Shown here one piece after another: positions 45,041 to 53,717 of a stretch of DNA of 64,000 nucleotides; position 1 is the stretch's first letter; each line of letters starts with the position of its first letter. A model generated the notes under the pieces. It saw only the letters and a list, made by a program, of their open reading frames with translations. It searched no databases and was not told where the DNA came from. The stretch covers positions 186,001-250,000 of the forward strand of contig NZ_QFZK01000005.1 in NCBI RefSeq assembly GCF_003415675.1, in the 5' to 3' direction. The DNA comes from Rhodoferax lacus. GTDB lineage: Bacteria > Pseudomonadota > Gammaproteobacteria > Burkholderiales > Burkholderiaceae_C. Position numbers and translations under genes: made by a program.

Positions 45041-45167
45041 ATGCTGGCGGGTGGAGCTGTGTGGGGCCTGCGACAATCGGCCCGTGGCTTACACTCGGTC
45101 ACCGGGTAGCGGCCAGCGAAGCGCACCTGTTTTTTTGTTGCTTGTTGGACAAAGGTCAGGAAAATTT

Positions 45168-45983
45168 ATGCAAGATGGAAGCGATTCCTCCGCTCAAGAC
45201 GGCGATGCCGTGGTCGTGCGCAAGCCGCCGCGCAAGGGCATCTACATTCTCCCCAACCTGTTTACCCTGGCTGCCTTGTTTGGTGGCTTTTATGCCATCG
45301 TCATGGCCATTGATGGCCGCTTTGACCTGGCCGCAGTGGGCGTGTTTTGCGCCATGGTGCTCGACAGCCTGGATGGCCGCGTGGCCCGCATGACCAACAC
45401 CCAGAGTGCCTTTGGCGAGCAGATGGATTCGCTCTCCGACATGGTGTCCTTTGGTGCGGCACCGGCCCTGATCTCCTATGTATGGTCCCTGCACAGCCTG
45501 GGCCGCTGGGGTTGGTTTGCAGCTTTTGTGTACTGCTCCTGCGCTGCCCTGCGTCTGGCACGTTTCAACGTGAACACGGCCGTGGTGGACAAGCGCTATT
45601 TTCAGGGATTGCCCTCGCCCGCGGCAGCGGCCCTGGTGGCCGGTTTCATCTGGTTGGCCAATGACCTGGGCTTTAAAGGATCGGAACTTACTTGGCCCAC
45701 TTTTGTGGTGGCTCTGTATGCCGGTTTGACCATGGTCACCAACGTGCCGTTCTACAGTTTCAAGGACGTCAGCATGAAGCGCAGCGTGCCCTTTGTGGTG
45801 ATCGTGGCCATCGCCTTGGTGATTGCTATTGTCAACATCGATCCACCCAAAATCATTTTTGGCCTGTTTGTGCTCTACGGCCTGAGCGGTTACTGCGTCT
45901 ATGGTTGGCGCAAGTGGCGTGGCCTGCAGACGAGTGTGATCAGCACTTCCACCGACGAGCCCGACGAACGCGGCCTGCATTGA
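45168..45983 (+). CDS. pssA: CDP-diacylglycerol-serine O-phosphatidyltransferase
   Basis: 271 residues with about seven hydrophobic segments. The CDP-alcohol phosphotransferase motif is exact: [20 protein letters not shown] followed by [11 protein letters not shown] (DG-x2-AR-x8-G-x3-D-x3-D). It makes phosphatidylserine. Start 45168 has AGG seven bases upstream; earlier codons in frame run into the ilvC terminator region. It sits between ilvC and leuA, a common arrangement. Confidence 0.96.
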   Translation: MQDGSDSSAQDGDAVVVRKPPRKGIYILPNLFTLAALFGGFYAIVMAIDGRFDLAAVGVFCAMVLDSLDGRVARMTNTQSAFGEQMDSLSDMVSFGAAPALISYVWSLHSLGRWGWFAAFVYCSCAALRLARFNVNTAVVDKRYFQGLPSPAAAALVAGFIWLANDLGFKGSELTWPTFVVALYAGLTMVTNVPFYSFKDVSMKRSVPFVVIVAIALVIAIVNIDPPKIIFGLFVLYGLSGYCVYGWRKWRGLQTSVISTSTDEPDERGLH

Positions 45984-45999
45984 ATCCGGAGAGCGCGAC

Positions 46000-47538
46000 A
46001 TGACCGACAAACTGATTATTTTTGACACCACTTTGCGCGACGGCGAGCAGTCGCCCGGTGCCTCCATGACGCGCGACGAGAAGCTGCGCATTGCGCGCCA
46101 GCTGGAGCGCCTGAAGGTGGACGTGATCGAGGCCGGCTTTGCTGCCAGCTCCAACGGCGACTTCGAAGCCGTGCAGCTGATTGCCAACACCATCAAGGAC
46201 TCCACTATCTGCTCCTTGTCACGTGCCAATGACAAGGACATTGCCCGCGCGGCCGAGGCCTTGAAGGGCGCCAATCGCGCCCGCATCCACACCTTTATTG
46301 CCACCTCTGCGCTGCACATGGAAAAGAAGCTGCGCATGAGCCCCGACCAGGTGTTCGAGCAGGCCAAGCAGGCCGTGCGCTTTGCCCGCAACCTGGTGGA
46401 AGATATCGAGTTCAGCCCTGAAGACGGTTACCGCAGCGACCCGGACTTTCTGTGCCGGGTGCTCGAAGCCGTGATCAACGAGGGCGCCACCACCATCAAC
46501 GTGCCAGACACCGTGGGCTATGCCATACCCGAGCTGTACGGCAACTTCCTGCTGGATCTGCGCACCCGCATTCCGAACTCCGACAAGGCGATCTGGTCGG
46601 TGCACTGCCATAACGACCTGGGTATGGCCGTGGCCAACTCCCTGGCCGGCGTGAAGATCGGTGGCGCACGCCAGGTGGAGTGCACCATCAACGGCCTGGG
46701 CGAGCGCGCGGGTAACTGCAGCCTGGAAGAAATTGTGATGGCGGTGAAAACCCGCCGCGACTACTTCAATCTGGAACTGGGCATAGACACCCGCCACATC
46801 CTGGCTGCCAGTCGCATGGTCAGCCAGACCACCGGCTTTGTGGTGCAGCCCAACAAGGCGGTGGTGGGGGCCAATGCCTTTGCCCATGCCTCGGGCATCC
46901 ACCAGGACGGCGTGCTCAAGGCGCGCGACACCTACGAGATCATGCGCGCCGAGGATGTGGGCTGGACCGCCAACAAAATTGTGCTGGGCAAGCTCAGCGG
47001 CCGCAACGCCTTCAAGCAGCGCCTTCAGGAGCTTGGCGTGCAGATGGAAAGCGAAGCCGAAATCAACGCTGCCTTCACCCGTTTCAAGGAACTGGCTGAC
47101 CGCAAGAGCGAAATCTTCGACGAAGACATCCTGGCATTGGTCAGCGAAGAAACCGTTTTGCACGACAAGGAGCAGTACGCCTTTGTCTCGCTGTCCCAGC
47201 ACAGCGAAACTGGTGAGCGGCCAGAGGCCAGCATCGTGTTTACTGTGGATGGCAAAGAAGTCAAGGGCCAGTCGGAGGGCAATGGCCCGGTGGACGCTTC
47301 ACTCAAGGCCATTGAGTCGCATGTGAAAAGCGGTGCCGAAATGGTGTTGTATTCGGTCAACGCCATCAGCGGTTCCACCGAAAGCCAAGGCGAAGTGACG
47401 GTGCGCCTGCAGAACAGCGGCCGGGTGGTGAACGGCGTGGGGGCCGATCCTGACATCGTTGTTGCTTCGGCCAAAGCCTACTTGAGCGCGCTCAACAAGT
47501 TGCAAAGCAAAGCAGACCGCGTGGCAGCACAGGGTTGA
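46000..47538 (+). CDS. leuA: 2-isopropylmalate synthase
   Basis: 512 residues. The catalytic domain starts with [16 protein letters not shown] and has the metal ligands in [15 protein letters not shown]; the C-terminal LeuA dimerisation domain for leucine feedback begins near residue 395. It commits 2-oxoisovalerate to leucine. GGAGAG precedes the ATG, 16 bp after pssA. The 142 bp after it, up to pbpG, show no clear RNA or terminator. Confidence 0.98.
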   Translation: MTDKLIIFDTTLRDGEQSPGASMTRDEKLRIARQLERLKVDVIEAGFAASSNGDFEAVQLIANTIKDSTICSLSRANDKDIARAAEALKGANRARIHTFIATSALHMEKKLRMSPDQVFEQAKQAVRFARNLVEDIEFSPEDGYRSDPDFLCRVLEAVINEGATTINVPDTVGYAIPELYGNFLLDLRTRIPNSDKAIWSVHCHNDLGMAVANSLAGVKIGGARQVECTINGLGERAGNCSLEEIVMAVKTRRDYFNLELGIDTRHILAASRMVSQTTGFVVQPNKAVVGANAFAHASGIHQDGVLKARDTYEIMRAEDVGWTANKIVLGKLSGRNAFKQRLQELGVQMESEAEINAAFTRFKELADRKSEIFDEDILALVSEETVLHDKEQYAFVSLSQHSETGERPEASIVFTVDGKEVKGQSEGNGPVDASLKAIESHVKSGAEMVLYSVNAISGSTESQGEVTVRLQNSGRVVNGVGADPDIVVASAKAYLSALNKLQSKADRVAAQG

Positions 47539-47680
47539 GGCGCAGGGAGGGGGAGTTTCTTTAGGTTTCTTGCGCAAGTACTTGATCTTGCGGGACTTTC
47601 CTGATTACACTTATACCCATCAGCCTGCGAACTGCCGGGTTTTGGCTCCAACTTGCCCCGCTGAATGATTGGATAACACA

Positions 47681-48694
47681 GTGAATAAACATAAATCGCG
47701 AACAGGTTTGTTGCTTTTGGCTGCTTGGATCTTGGTGGCGCCCATGACTGCACATGCCATGAAGCGAGCTGAAAGCTCCAAGCAGCCCGTTAAAAAGCAG
47801 GTGGTACGCCATGCGGCGCGCAAAGCCGTAGCGGTTGTCGCAGCACAACCGTCTTTTGGACAACTTGCTGGCTTGCATGGCGAGCATGATTCTTTGCAAC
47901 TCAAGTCCAGTGTGGCCCTGGTCATGGACCAGGACACCAAGGAGGTGTTGTTCAGCAAGAATGAACAGGCAGTGCTGCCGATTGCCTCGATCACCAAGCT
48001 GATGACGGGTTTGCTGGTCAGCGAAGCCCATCTGCCGTCCGATGAAACCATCACCATTACCCAGGATGATGTTGACACCGAGAAGGGCAGCTCGTCCCGT
48101 CTGGCTGTGGGCACCGAACTCAGCCGTGGTGAGCTGCTGCATCTGGCCCTGATGTCCAGCGAAAACCGCGCAGCCCATGCACTCGGACGCACTTACCCCG
48201 GCGGTCTGTCGCACTTTGTGCAGCGTATGAACATGCGCGCAAAGACCTTGGGCATGAATGACACGGTATATGCAGAGCCCACCGGTTTGTCCAGCAAAAA
48301 CCAGTCCAGCGCACGTGATCTGGCGACCCTGGTGAACTTTGCCTATGGCGACCCGCAACTGCGTGAACTCTCCACCTCCACCGGCTACCAGGTTGAAGTG
48401 GGCCGCCGTACCCTGCAGTACAACAACACCAACCGCTTGGTGAAGAACCCGGCGTGGGACATTGGTATCCAGAAGACCGGCTACATCACCGAAGCCGGGC
48501 AGTGCCTGGTCATGCAGGCCAAGGTGGCTGGTCGCAAGCTGATCATGGTGTTCCTGGATTCAGCTGGCAAGCTCAGCCGCATTGCGGACGCCGAGCGTGT
48601 TCGCCACTGGGTTGAGAACAATCCGTTGCTGAGCCGCAAGGCCGGTTCACCTTTGGCTGCCCACATCCCCGAGCAGCGCATCGTCTCAAACTAG
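47681..48694 (+). CDS. pbpG: D-alanyl-D-alanine endopeptidase (penicillin-binding protein 7)
   Basis: 337 residues from GTG 47681. Signal peptide ends near MTAHA. The peptidase S11 motifs are SITK (active-site Ser), SSEN and KTG. It cleaves peptidoglycan cross-links in the periplasm. A TTG at 47669 is the alternative start; GTG is favoured by a GGA eight bases upstream and by the compact signal sequence. Confidence 0.93.
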   Translation: MNKHKSRTGLLLLAAWILVAPMTAHAMKRAESSKQPVKKQVVRHAARKAVAVVAAQPSFGQLAGLHGEHDSLQLKSSVALVMDQDTKEVLFSKNEQAVLPIASITKLMTGLLVSEAHLPSDETITITQDDVDTEKGSSSRLAVGTELSRGELLHLALMSSENRAAHALGRTYPGGLSHFVQRMNMRAKTLGMNDTVYAEPTGLSSKNQSSARDLATLVNFAYGDPQLRELSTSTGYQVEVGRRTLQYNNTNRLVKNPAWDIGIQKTGYITEAGQCLVMQAKVAGRKLIMVFLDSAGKLSRIADAERVRHWVENNPLLSRKAGSPLAAHIPEQRIVSN

Positions 48695-48715
48695 ATTGGC
48701 GGGCCAATGTCCTGC

Positions 48716-48798
48716 AACCCCGCGCTGGGCCGCCCCGAGCGGGGTTAGCCCCCTGAGGGGGCAGAGAGCCACACGCAGTGGGCGAACGTGGGGGCAGC
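48716..48798 (+). repeat. Dispersed GC-rich intergenic repeat, copy 3
   Basis: Lies between convergent pbpG and the iclR gene. It holds two inverted repeats, AACCCCGC/GCGGGGTT and GCCCCCTGAGGGGGC, then CACACGCAGTGGGCGAACG and TGGGGGC beside the iclR stop. Closely matches copy 2. Confidence 0.78.
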
Positions 48799-48802
48799 TA
48801 AT

Positions 48803-49591
48803 TCAGCGCGCGCCGTTTGCTTTGTGGCCCAGGGCTTCAGAAATATTGCGCGCCGTGTCCTTGAGTTTGGGCAGCCATTCGTCTTCCAGGCGGCCTGACG
48901 GTGCCGAGATCGACAGACCGGCTACCAGCTTGTTCTGGTCATCGTAAATGCCTGCTGCCATGCAGCGAACGCCCAATTCCAACTCTTCGTTGTCGCCAGC
49001 CTGGCCGTATTGCCGCACCTTGCTGAGTTCACGCTCCAGGGCCTCCAGCGAGGTGATGCTGTTCTTGGTGTGACCCTGCAATCCGGTGCGGGTGGCATAG
49101 GCGCGTATGCGCTGGGGGTCGTCGGCTGCCAGAAACAATTTGCCCACACTGGTCAGGTGCAGAGGCGCGTGGCCCCCAATGGCTCGCACCACCTGCATGC
49201 CGGAGCGCTCGCTGTAGGCACGCTCCACGTACACGATTTCATCCCCCTGGCGCATGCTCAGGTTCACGGGCTGCTGGATTTGCTTGTGCAATTCACGCAT
49301 GGGCAGCAGGGCCGCGTCACGCACATTGAGTCTGCCTTTGACCAGGTTGCCCAGTTCAAGCAGACGCATGCCCAAGCGGTAGCTGCCTGGCTGCGGGCGG
49401 TCCACAAAGCGTCCGGTGGCCAGGTCGTTCAGGATGCGGTGCGCCGTGGAGGGGTGCAGGCCAGCCTTCTCGCTGATTTCTTTTAACGAGACAGCTTCTT
49501 CGCGTGATGCCAGTACGTCTATCAGGGTGAACATGCGCTCCAGCACTTGCACAGCCGGTACGCTGGGTAGATCGGGGTCTTTTTTTGCCAT
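48803..49591 (-). CDS. IclR family transcriptional regulator
   Basis: 262 residues. N-terminal winged helix (about 15-75) with AVSLKEISEKAGLHPSTAHRILNDLATG and an effector-binding IclR domain (about 90-250) ending EDEWLPKLKDTARNISEALG. The ligand is unknown. Its 5' neighbour on the same strand is bpt, 24 bp upstream, and nothing in the gene identifies its targets. Confidence 0.93.
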   Translation of the reverse strand: MAKKDPDLPSVPAVQVLERMFTLIDVLASREEAVSLKEISEKAGLHPSTAHRILNDLATGRFVDRPQPGSYRLGMRLLELGNLVKGRLNVRDAALLPMRELHKQIQQPVNLSMRQGDEIVYVERAYSERSGMQVVRAIGGHAPLHLTSVGKLFLAADDPQRIRAYATRTGLQGHTKNSITSLEALERELSKVRQYGQAGDNEELELGVRCMAAGIYDDQNKLVAGLSISAPSGRLEDEWLPKLKDTARNISEALGHKANGAR

Positions 49592-49615
49592 GCTGAAGTA
49601 TCAGGCCAAATCGCT

Positions 49616-50359
49616 TTACGGCTTTTGGTGAATTTGCCACTTTCCATCCGTCAGGATTTCGCAGGGTTCGAAGCGGATTTTGTAGTGCATTTTCGGGCTG
49701 CCATCGATCCAGTAACCCAAGTAGACGAAGCCCAATCCGAGGTTTTTGGCTTGCTGGATTTGCCACAGCACGTTGAAGGTGCCGTAGCTGGCGTGGTCAA
49801 CGGGTTCGTAGAAGGTGTAGACGGCCGAGAGTCCATCATCGAGCACATCCAGTATCGAGACCATCTTCAGTGTGCCCGGACTGCCGTCTGCGTGCACTTC
49901 GCGGAATTCGACCAGGCGCGAGTTCACCCGGCTCTGCAGCAGGAACTGGGTGTATTGGTCCACACTGTCTTCATCCATGCCGCCACCCGCGTGGCGGCTG
50001 TTCTGGTAGCGCAGGTACAAGGCGTAATGCTCTTCCTCAAACCCCAATTTCAGCACCCGCACAGCCAGGTGCGCATGTTGTGACCAGGCACGGCGCTGGC
50101 TGCGTGTGGGTTGAAAGTCTTGCACAGGCACACGCAGTGGCGTGCACGCTTGGCAGCCCTCGCAGTAAGGGCGGTAGGTGAAAAGTCCGCTACGGCGAAA
50201 ACCGCGACCCACCAGCTCGGAATATGTGGCGTTGTTGATCAGGTGGCTGGGGGTGGCCACTTGGGAGCGCGCCATGCGCTCCGGCAGGTAGCTGCAGGCA
50301 TATGGCGCCGTTGCATAAAACTGCAGGATTTGGAGCGGAAGGTCTTTGAGATCTGTCAC
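49616..50359 (-). CDS. bpt: Leucyl-tRNA-protein transferase Bpt (ATE family)
   Basis: 247 residues. The N-terminal ATE domain has [18 protein letters not shown] and the Cys-rich [16 protein letters not shown]; the C-terminal domain has [22 protein letters not shown] and [15 protein letters not shown]. Bpt adds Leu to N-terminal Asp or Glu, marking proteins for ClpS-ClpAP. It lies 10 bp after aat on the same strand, so both N-degron transferases are co-transcribed. Confidence 0.95.
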   Translation of the reverse strand: MTDLKDLPLQILQFYATAPYACSYLPERMARSQVATPSHLINNATYSELVGRGFRRSGLFTYRPYCEGCQACTPLRVPVQDFQPTRSQRRAWSQHAHLAVRVLKLGFEEEHYALYLRYQNSRHAGGGMDEDSVDQYTQFLLQSRVNSRLVEFREVHADGSPGTLKMVSILDVLDDGLSAVYTFYEPVDHASYGTFNVLWQIQQAKNLGLGFVYLGYWIDGSPKMHYKIRFEPCEILTDGKWQIHQKP

Positions 50360-50369
50360 AGGGCAGGTA

Positions 50370-51116
50370 TCAAATGTCCAGAAGATGGTCCCAGTATAGG
50401 GGCTCGAAACGCCAGACCATGGGCTGCAGGACTATGGCCGCACGCACCCGCTGGGCAAACTGGGCGCGTGGCATTTCGCCAGCGCCCAGCGAGGCCAGGT
50501 GCCTCGTGTTTTGCTGGCAGTCGATCAGCTCCACGCCCTGTGCCCGGCAAAAGCCCACCAGCGCTGCCAGGGCCAGTTTGGAGGCATCGGTCTGGTGGCT
50601 AAACATGGACTCGCCAAACACCGCCCGGCCTATGGCCACGCAATACAGGCCACCCACCAGTTTGCCGTCGATCCACGTTTCCACGCTGTGCGCATACCCT
50701 GCCTCGTGCAGCGCCAGATAGGCTGACTGCATTTCATCGACGATCCAGGTACCACCTTGACCGCTGCGCGCGGTTTGGGCGCAGTGCCCAATCACTGCGG
50801 CAAAGTCTGAGTCAATGCGCACCTCGCAACGCGGGTTGCCCTTGAAGCTCTTGATGGTCTTGCGCAGTGAGCGGTGCAGTTTGAATTGTCCGACTTGCAG
50901 CACCATGCGCGGGTCGGTGCTCCACCACAGAATCGGTTGGCCCTGGCTGTACCACGGAAAAATGCCATGTGAATAGGCTCGCACCAAACTCTGCACATCC
51001 AGGCATCCTCCGGCTGCCAGCAAGCCGGGCGCATCGGAATCCAGTGGCCAGGCCTGTGCCACTTCGGGAAAACTGTCTCCTGGCTCCAGCCAGGGGAGGG
51101 CGCGTTGCAGGGGCAT
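50370..51116 (-). CDS. aat: Leucyl/phenylalanyl-tRNA-protein transferase
   Basis: 248 residues. The family core [26 protein letters not shown] and [11 protein letters not shown], then [18 protein letters not shown] are intact. It adds Leu or Phe to N-terminal Lys or Arg for degradation by ClpAP. Start taken at ATG 51116; a 15-codon longer frame has no better ribosome site. Confidence 0.96.
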   Translation of the reverse strand: MPLQRALPWLEPGDSFPEVAQAWPLDSDAPGLLAAGGCLDVQSLVRAYSHGIFPWYSQGQPILWWSTDPRMVLQVGQFKLHRSLRKTIKSFKGNPRCEVRIDSDFAAVIGHCAQTARSGQGGTWIVDEMQSAYLALHEAGYAHSVETWIDGKLVGGLYCVAIGRAVFGESMFSHQTDASKLALAALVGFCRAQGVELIDCQQNTRHLASLGAGEMPRAQFAQRVRAAIVLQPMVWRFEPLYWDHLLDI

Positions 51117-51199
51117 AGGTGGTGTATCCAGACGGGTCCGTGAAAAATTGTGAGCCTGCAAACGGATGCGAGGCAGCCAGCAGTTAGAATACTAGCTGT

Positions 51200-51276
<77 letters not shown>

Positions 51277-51283
51277 AAATGTG

Positions 51284-51319
51284 AAAGGGCTAGCTGGTTA
51301 TACCGGCTAGCCCTTTTTT
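51284..51319 (+). terminator. tRNA-Pro intrinsic terminator
   Basis: Perfect stem AAAGGGCTAGC/GCTAGCCCTTT with an 11-base loop and a T6 run. It stands 8 bp after the tRNA and 25 bp before the stop of the convergent regulator gene. Confidence 0.93.
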
Positions 51320-51343
51320 GATGTGTGTGCAGTGGCACCGCAT

Positions 51344-52282
51344 CTATGGGGCTACTCTTTTCAGCGGATCGACCAGCGCAGCGGCAAGCTTGATGCCGTG
51401 CAGGGCATCCAGAGAAATGCCATTGGCGCCCACACTTTCGGCAGTGATGTCGCTGCTGTAAAACGCCGGGCCACCCAGCAGCACGGGGGTATCGGGATTG
51501 CGTGAAGCCTTCTTCACCTGGGCAATCAGATTGGCCAGTGTGGGAAGTTGCTCCACCAGACCTACGGAGAGTCCAATCAGGTCAAACCACTCGTTTCTGG
51601 CTGCCTGCAGTATTTCCTTGTCGGTGTTGGCGATTTCCACGACTACCTGCCAACCCTCCTTGCGGAAAAACTCACTCACCATCACCAAGCCCAGAATGTG
51701 TTGCGAACCGGGTGCAGCCGCCAGCATCACACGGCGCACCATACCCGCATCCTGCGGCCCCTCGTGGTAGTCATAGCCCAATTCATGGGTGAGTTGCTGC
51801 ATGCGCAGCAGGCCCAGCGTGACCACGGTGAAGTCGGTCTTGTCCTCTTCCCACCAGGTGCCCAGACAGCGCGCTGCAGGTGCCATCAGCTTCAGGAACA
51901 GGTCATCGTTGTTTACGCCATCCTTTTGAAGCCGCTTCACGAACGCCGTGGCACCTTCCGCAGAGGCCTGGACGCACAGTGTGGCAAAGGCATCCACTTC
52001 CGCGCGGTCGGGGTCATAGGCCGTGTTGAAGGTCTGCGCATTGGACGCCGAAAACGATGCATGGGCTTGCAGCAGGCGCGGAATGATCTGGGACTCGATC
52101 ACACTGCGCAGGGAGCCTTTGCATTCCTCGTAGCCTTCGTCCCCCTCTTCGCCGCAATTGCTGTCGGATTTGGTTCTGGAGGCGCTGGACCCCACCATGG
52201 ACATGGCTGTCCAATGCCAATCATGCAAAAGTACAGGAAACCGCAACCCGCCACACAGGGGGGCAACCAAACCGAGGTCCAT
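51344..52282 (-). CDS. ppaA: Cobalamin-binding photosynthesis regulator (PpaA/AerR-like)
   Basis: 312 residues. The C-terminal B12-binding domain (about 180-305) has GSQHILGLVMVSEFFRKEGW, in which the His aligns with the cobalt-ligating His of DxHxxG, and LLGGPAFYSSDITAESVGANG as the second contact. The middle is a helical domain seen in AerR/PpaA proteins. In other purple bacteria such proteins modulate PpsR/CrtJ in response to light through adenosyl- or hydroxocobalamin. Start 52282 is set by AGGAG five bases upstream; a frame start at 52330 is rejected. Position next to crtE supports the role, which is inferred. Confidence 0.8.
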   Translation of the reverse strand: MDLGLVAPLCGGLRFPVLLHDWHWTAMSMVGSSASRTKSDSNCGEEGDEGYEECKGSLRSVIESQIIPRLLQAHASFSASNAQTFNTAYDPDRAEVDAFATLCVQASAEGATAFVKRLQKDGVNNDDLFLKLMAPAARCLGTWWEEDKTDFTVVTLGLLRMQQLTHELGYDYHEGPQDAGMVRRVMLAAAPGSQHILGLVMVSEFFRKEGWQVVVEIANTDKEILQAARNEWFDLIGLSVGLVEQLPTLANLIAQVKKASRNPDTPVLLGGPAFYSSDITAESVGANGISLDALHGIKLAAALVDPLKRVAP

Positions 52283-52494
52283 GTTTGCTCCTATGCATGA
52301 TCCGTGGATGGGGCGTCTGCCCATCATCAAAGAGGCATGCTTTTATTTGTGTCTTCCGCTTTTACCCTGCATGCAGCAAGCCGGAAAAAGGTTTGCCTAT
52401 AGAGAGGTACAAAGTATAGGAGCCGGGCATTGCGGCGCCTACCCCCTGTTTTCCCGAACCAAGTTGAATTTTGTTCAATTGGGCAAGGAAATTT

Positions 52495-52632
52495 TTACTC
52501 TGGATCGCGTGGGATATCCCCTTTTTCCTTCCGGGCTTGCCGTTTTCGGCGCTCCAAACCGACATCGTGGATTTGCCAAAGACCGAAGGCCAGCACGAGT
52601 ATAAAAATTCCTAACTCAATCCATATCCCCAT
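52495..52632 (-). CDS. Small single-span membrane protein (45 aa)
   Basis: A 45-residue ORF with a membrane segment at about 5-21 (IELGIFILVLAFGLWQI) followed by a strongly charged, basic then acidic tail. AAGGAG lies seven bases before its ATG at 52632, which makes it credible despite its size. It is divergent from crtE and shares the 142-bp promoter region that holds two PpsR boxes. No family is recognised. The 212 bp between its stop and the ppaA start have no gene; a TTGAA-N5-TTCAA palindrome at 52464-52478 is the only notable item. Confidence 0.65.
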   Translation of the reverse strand: MGIWIELGIFILVLAFGLWQIHDVGLERRKRQARKEKGDIPRDPE

Positions 52633-52678
52633 AGCTGGACTCCTTGGTTGGGTGGCGCTGTACCGCTTCGCGTATTGG

Positions 52679-52696
52679 TGTAACTTGTGATTGACA
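52679..52696. promoter_or_regulatory. PpsR/CrtJ box 1 upstream of crtE
   Basis: TGTAACTTGTGATTGACA is an exact TGT-N12-ACA site. Its right half is the TTGACA -35 element of the crtE promoter, so binding would block polymerase. Confidence 0.78.
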
Positions 52697-52718
52697 AAGG
52701 GTTTTGATTGATTATATT
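52691..52718 (+). promoter_or_regulatory. crtE: crtE sigma-70-type promoter
   Basis: TTGACA at 52691-52696 and TATATT at 52713-52718 with a 16-bp spacer. Transcription would start near 52725, about 50 bp before the crtE ATG. This is an unusually close match to the -35 consensus for the window. Confidence 0.78.
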
Positions 52719-52730
52719 GACACAAACAAG

Positions 52731-52748
52731 TGTCAATTCATAGTGACA
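52731..52748. promoter_or_regulatory. PpsR/CrtJ box 2 upstream of crtE
   Basis: TGTCAATTCATAGTGACA is a second exact TGT-N12-ACA site, centred 52 bp (about five helical turns) from box 1 and just past the predicted transcription start. Confidence 0.78.
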
Positions 52749-52774
52749 CTCCCACACGAAGAAGCGAGGTCACC

Positions 52775-53680
52775 ATGAGCCTGTTAGCGCGTGCAGAAAC
52801 ATCCCTGGCATTCAGCTTTGAGGGCGCCGTCGGCCACTCAGCGCCCCCCCGCCTGGTGGCCGCCATGCGGCATGCGGTGTTTTCCGGAGGCGCCCGCATC
52901 CGCCCCCAGCTCACCCTCTCGGTAGCCATTGCCTGTGGCGATGACCAGCCCGCGCTCAGCAACGCGGCGGCCAGCGCACTGGAGCTGATGCACTGCGCGT
53001 CCCTGGTGCACGATGACATGCCGGCCTTTGACGACGCCGACATCCGGCGTGGCCGCCCCACGGTGCACAAGGCCTTTGGTGAGCCCCTGGCGTTGCTTGC
53101 CGGGGATGCGCTCATTGTCATGGCCTACCAGGTGCTGCTCAATGCCGGGCACGCCTTGCCTGAGCGCCTCATAGGGCTGATGCAAAGCATGAGCGCCGGG
53201 GTGGGCTTGCCCAACGGCATCGTGGCCGGTCAGGCCTGGGAATGCGAGCCCCGCGCCGACCTGGGCCAGTACCAGCGCGCCAAGACCGGTGCCCTGTTTG
53301 TGGCCTCTACCTGTGCCGGTGCCCTGGCCTCGGGCAGTGACGCCCAGCCCTGGGTCACACTGGGCGCCAGCCTGGGAGAGGCCTACCAGGTGGCCGATGA
53401 CATCCGTGACGTCATGGGCCTGAGCGCCGACCTGGGTAAGCCTGCGGGTCAGGACCTGCTGCACACGCGCCCCAGCGCCGCCAGCGAACTGGGCTTGGGC
53501 GGTGCGGTGGACTACTTCCAGGACTTGATACAGACCGCTGTGGACAGCGTGCCCGCCTGCACCTGCCGCGACATGCTGCAGCAGCTGGTGCGGCGCGAGT
53601 CCGAGCGTCTGGTACCCAGCGCCGCCTGCGCAGCCTACCGCCTGCCCAGTGCCCGCAGCGCCCCGGTTGTGTCTGCCTGA
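52775..53680 (+). CDS. crtE: Geranylgeranyl diphosphate synthase CrtE
   Basis: 301 residues. First Asp-rich motif LVHDDMPAFDDADIRRGRP with the following GRPTVHKAFGE, second Asp-rich motif YQVADDIRDVMG. It makes the C20 precursor of carotenoids and of the bacteriochlorophyll tail. The ATG at 52775 follows GCGAGG; an in-frame GTG at 52730 would place the start upstream of box 2 and is rejected. First gene of crtE-crtF. Confidence 0.95.
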   Translation: MSLLARAETSLAFSFEGAVGHSAPPRLVAAMRHAVFSGGARIRPQLTLSVAIACGDDQPALSNAAASALELMHCASLVHDDMPAFDDADIRRGRPTVHKAFGEPLALLAGDALIVMAYQVLLNAGHALPERLIGLMQSMSAGVGLPNGIVAGQAWECEPRADLGQYQRAKTGALFVASTCAGALASGSDAQPWVTLGASLGEAYQVADDIRDVMGLSADLGKPAGQDLLHTRPSAASELGLGGAVDYFQDLIQTAVDSVPACTCRDMLQQLVRRESERLVPSAACAAYRLPSARSAPVVSA

Positions 53681-53717
53681 AGCACCGGTTCATCTGTCGC
53701 AAAAAGAAGGGGCCGCC

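Noticed and set aside
52464..52478. FNR-type site TTGAA-N5-TTCAA upstream of ppaA
   Set aside because: The spacer is five rather than four and the core bases differ from TTGAT-N4-ATCAA, so it is only a palindrome of unknown meaning.
52730..52774. Upstream GTG start for crtE adding 15 residues
   Set aside because: It would place the PpsR box and probable leader inside the gene; ATG 52775 has its own GAGG ribosome site and fits family length.
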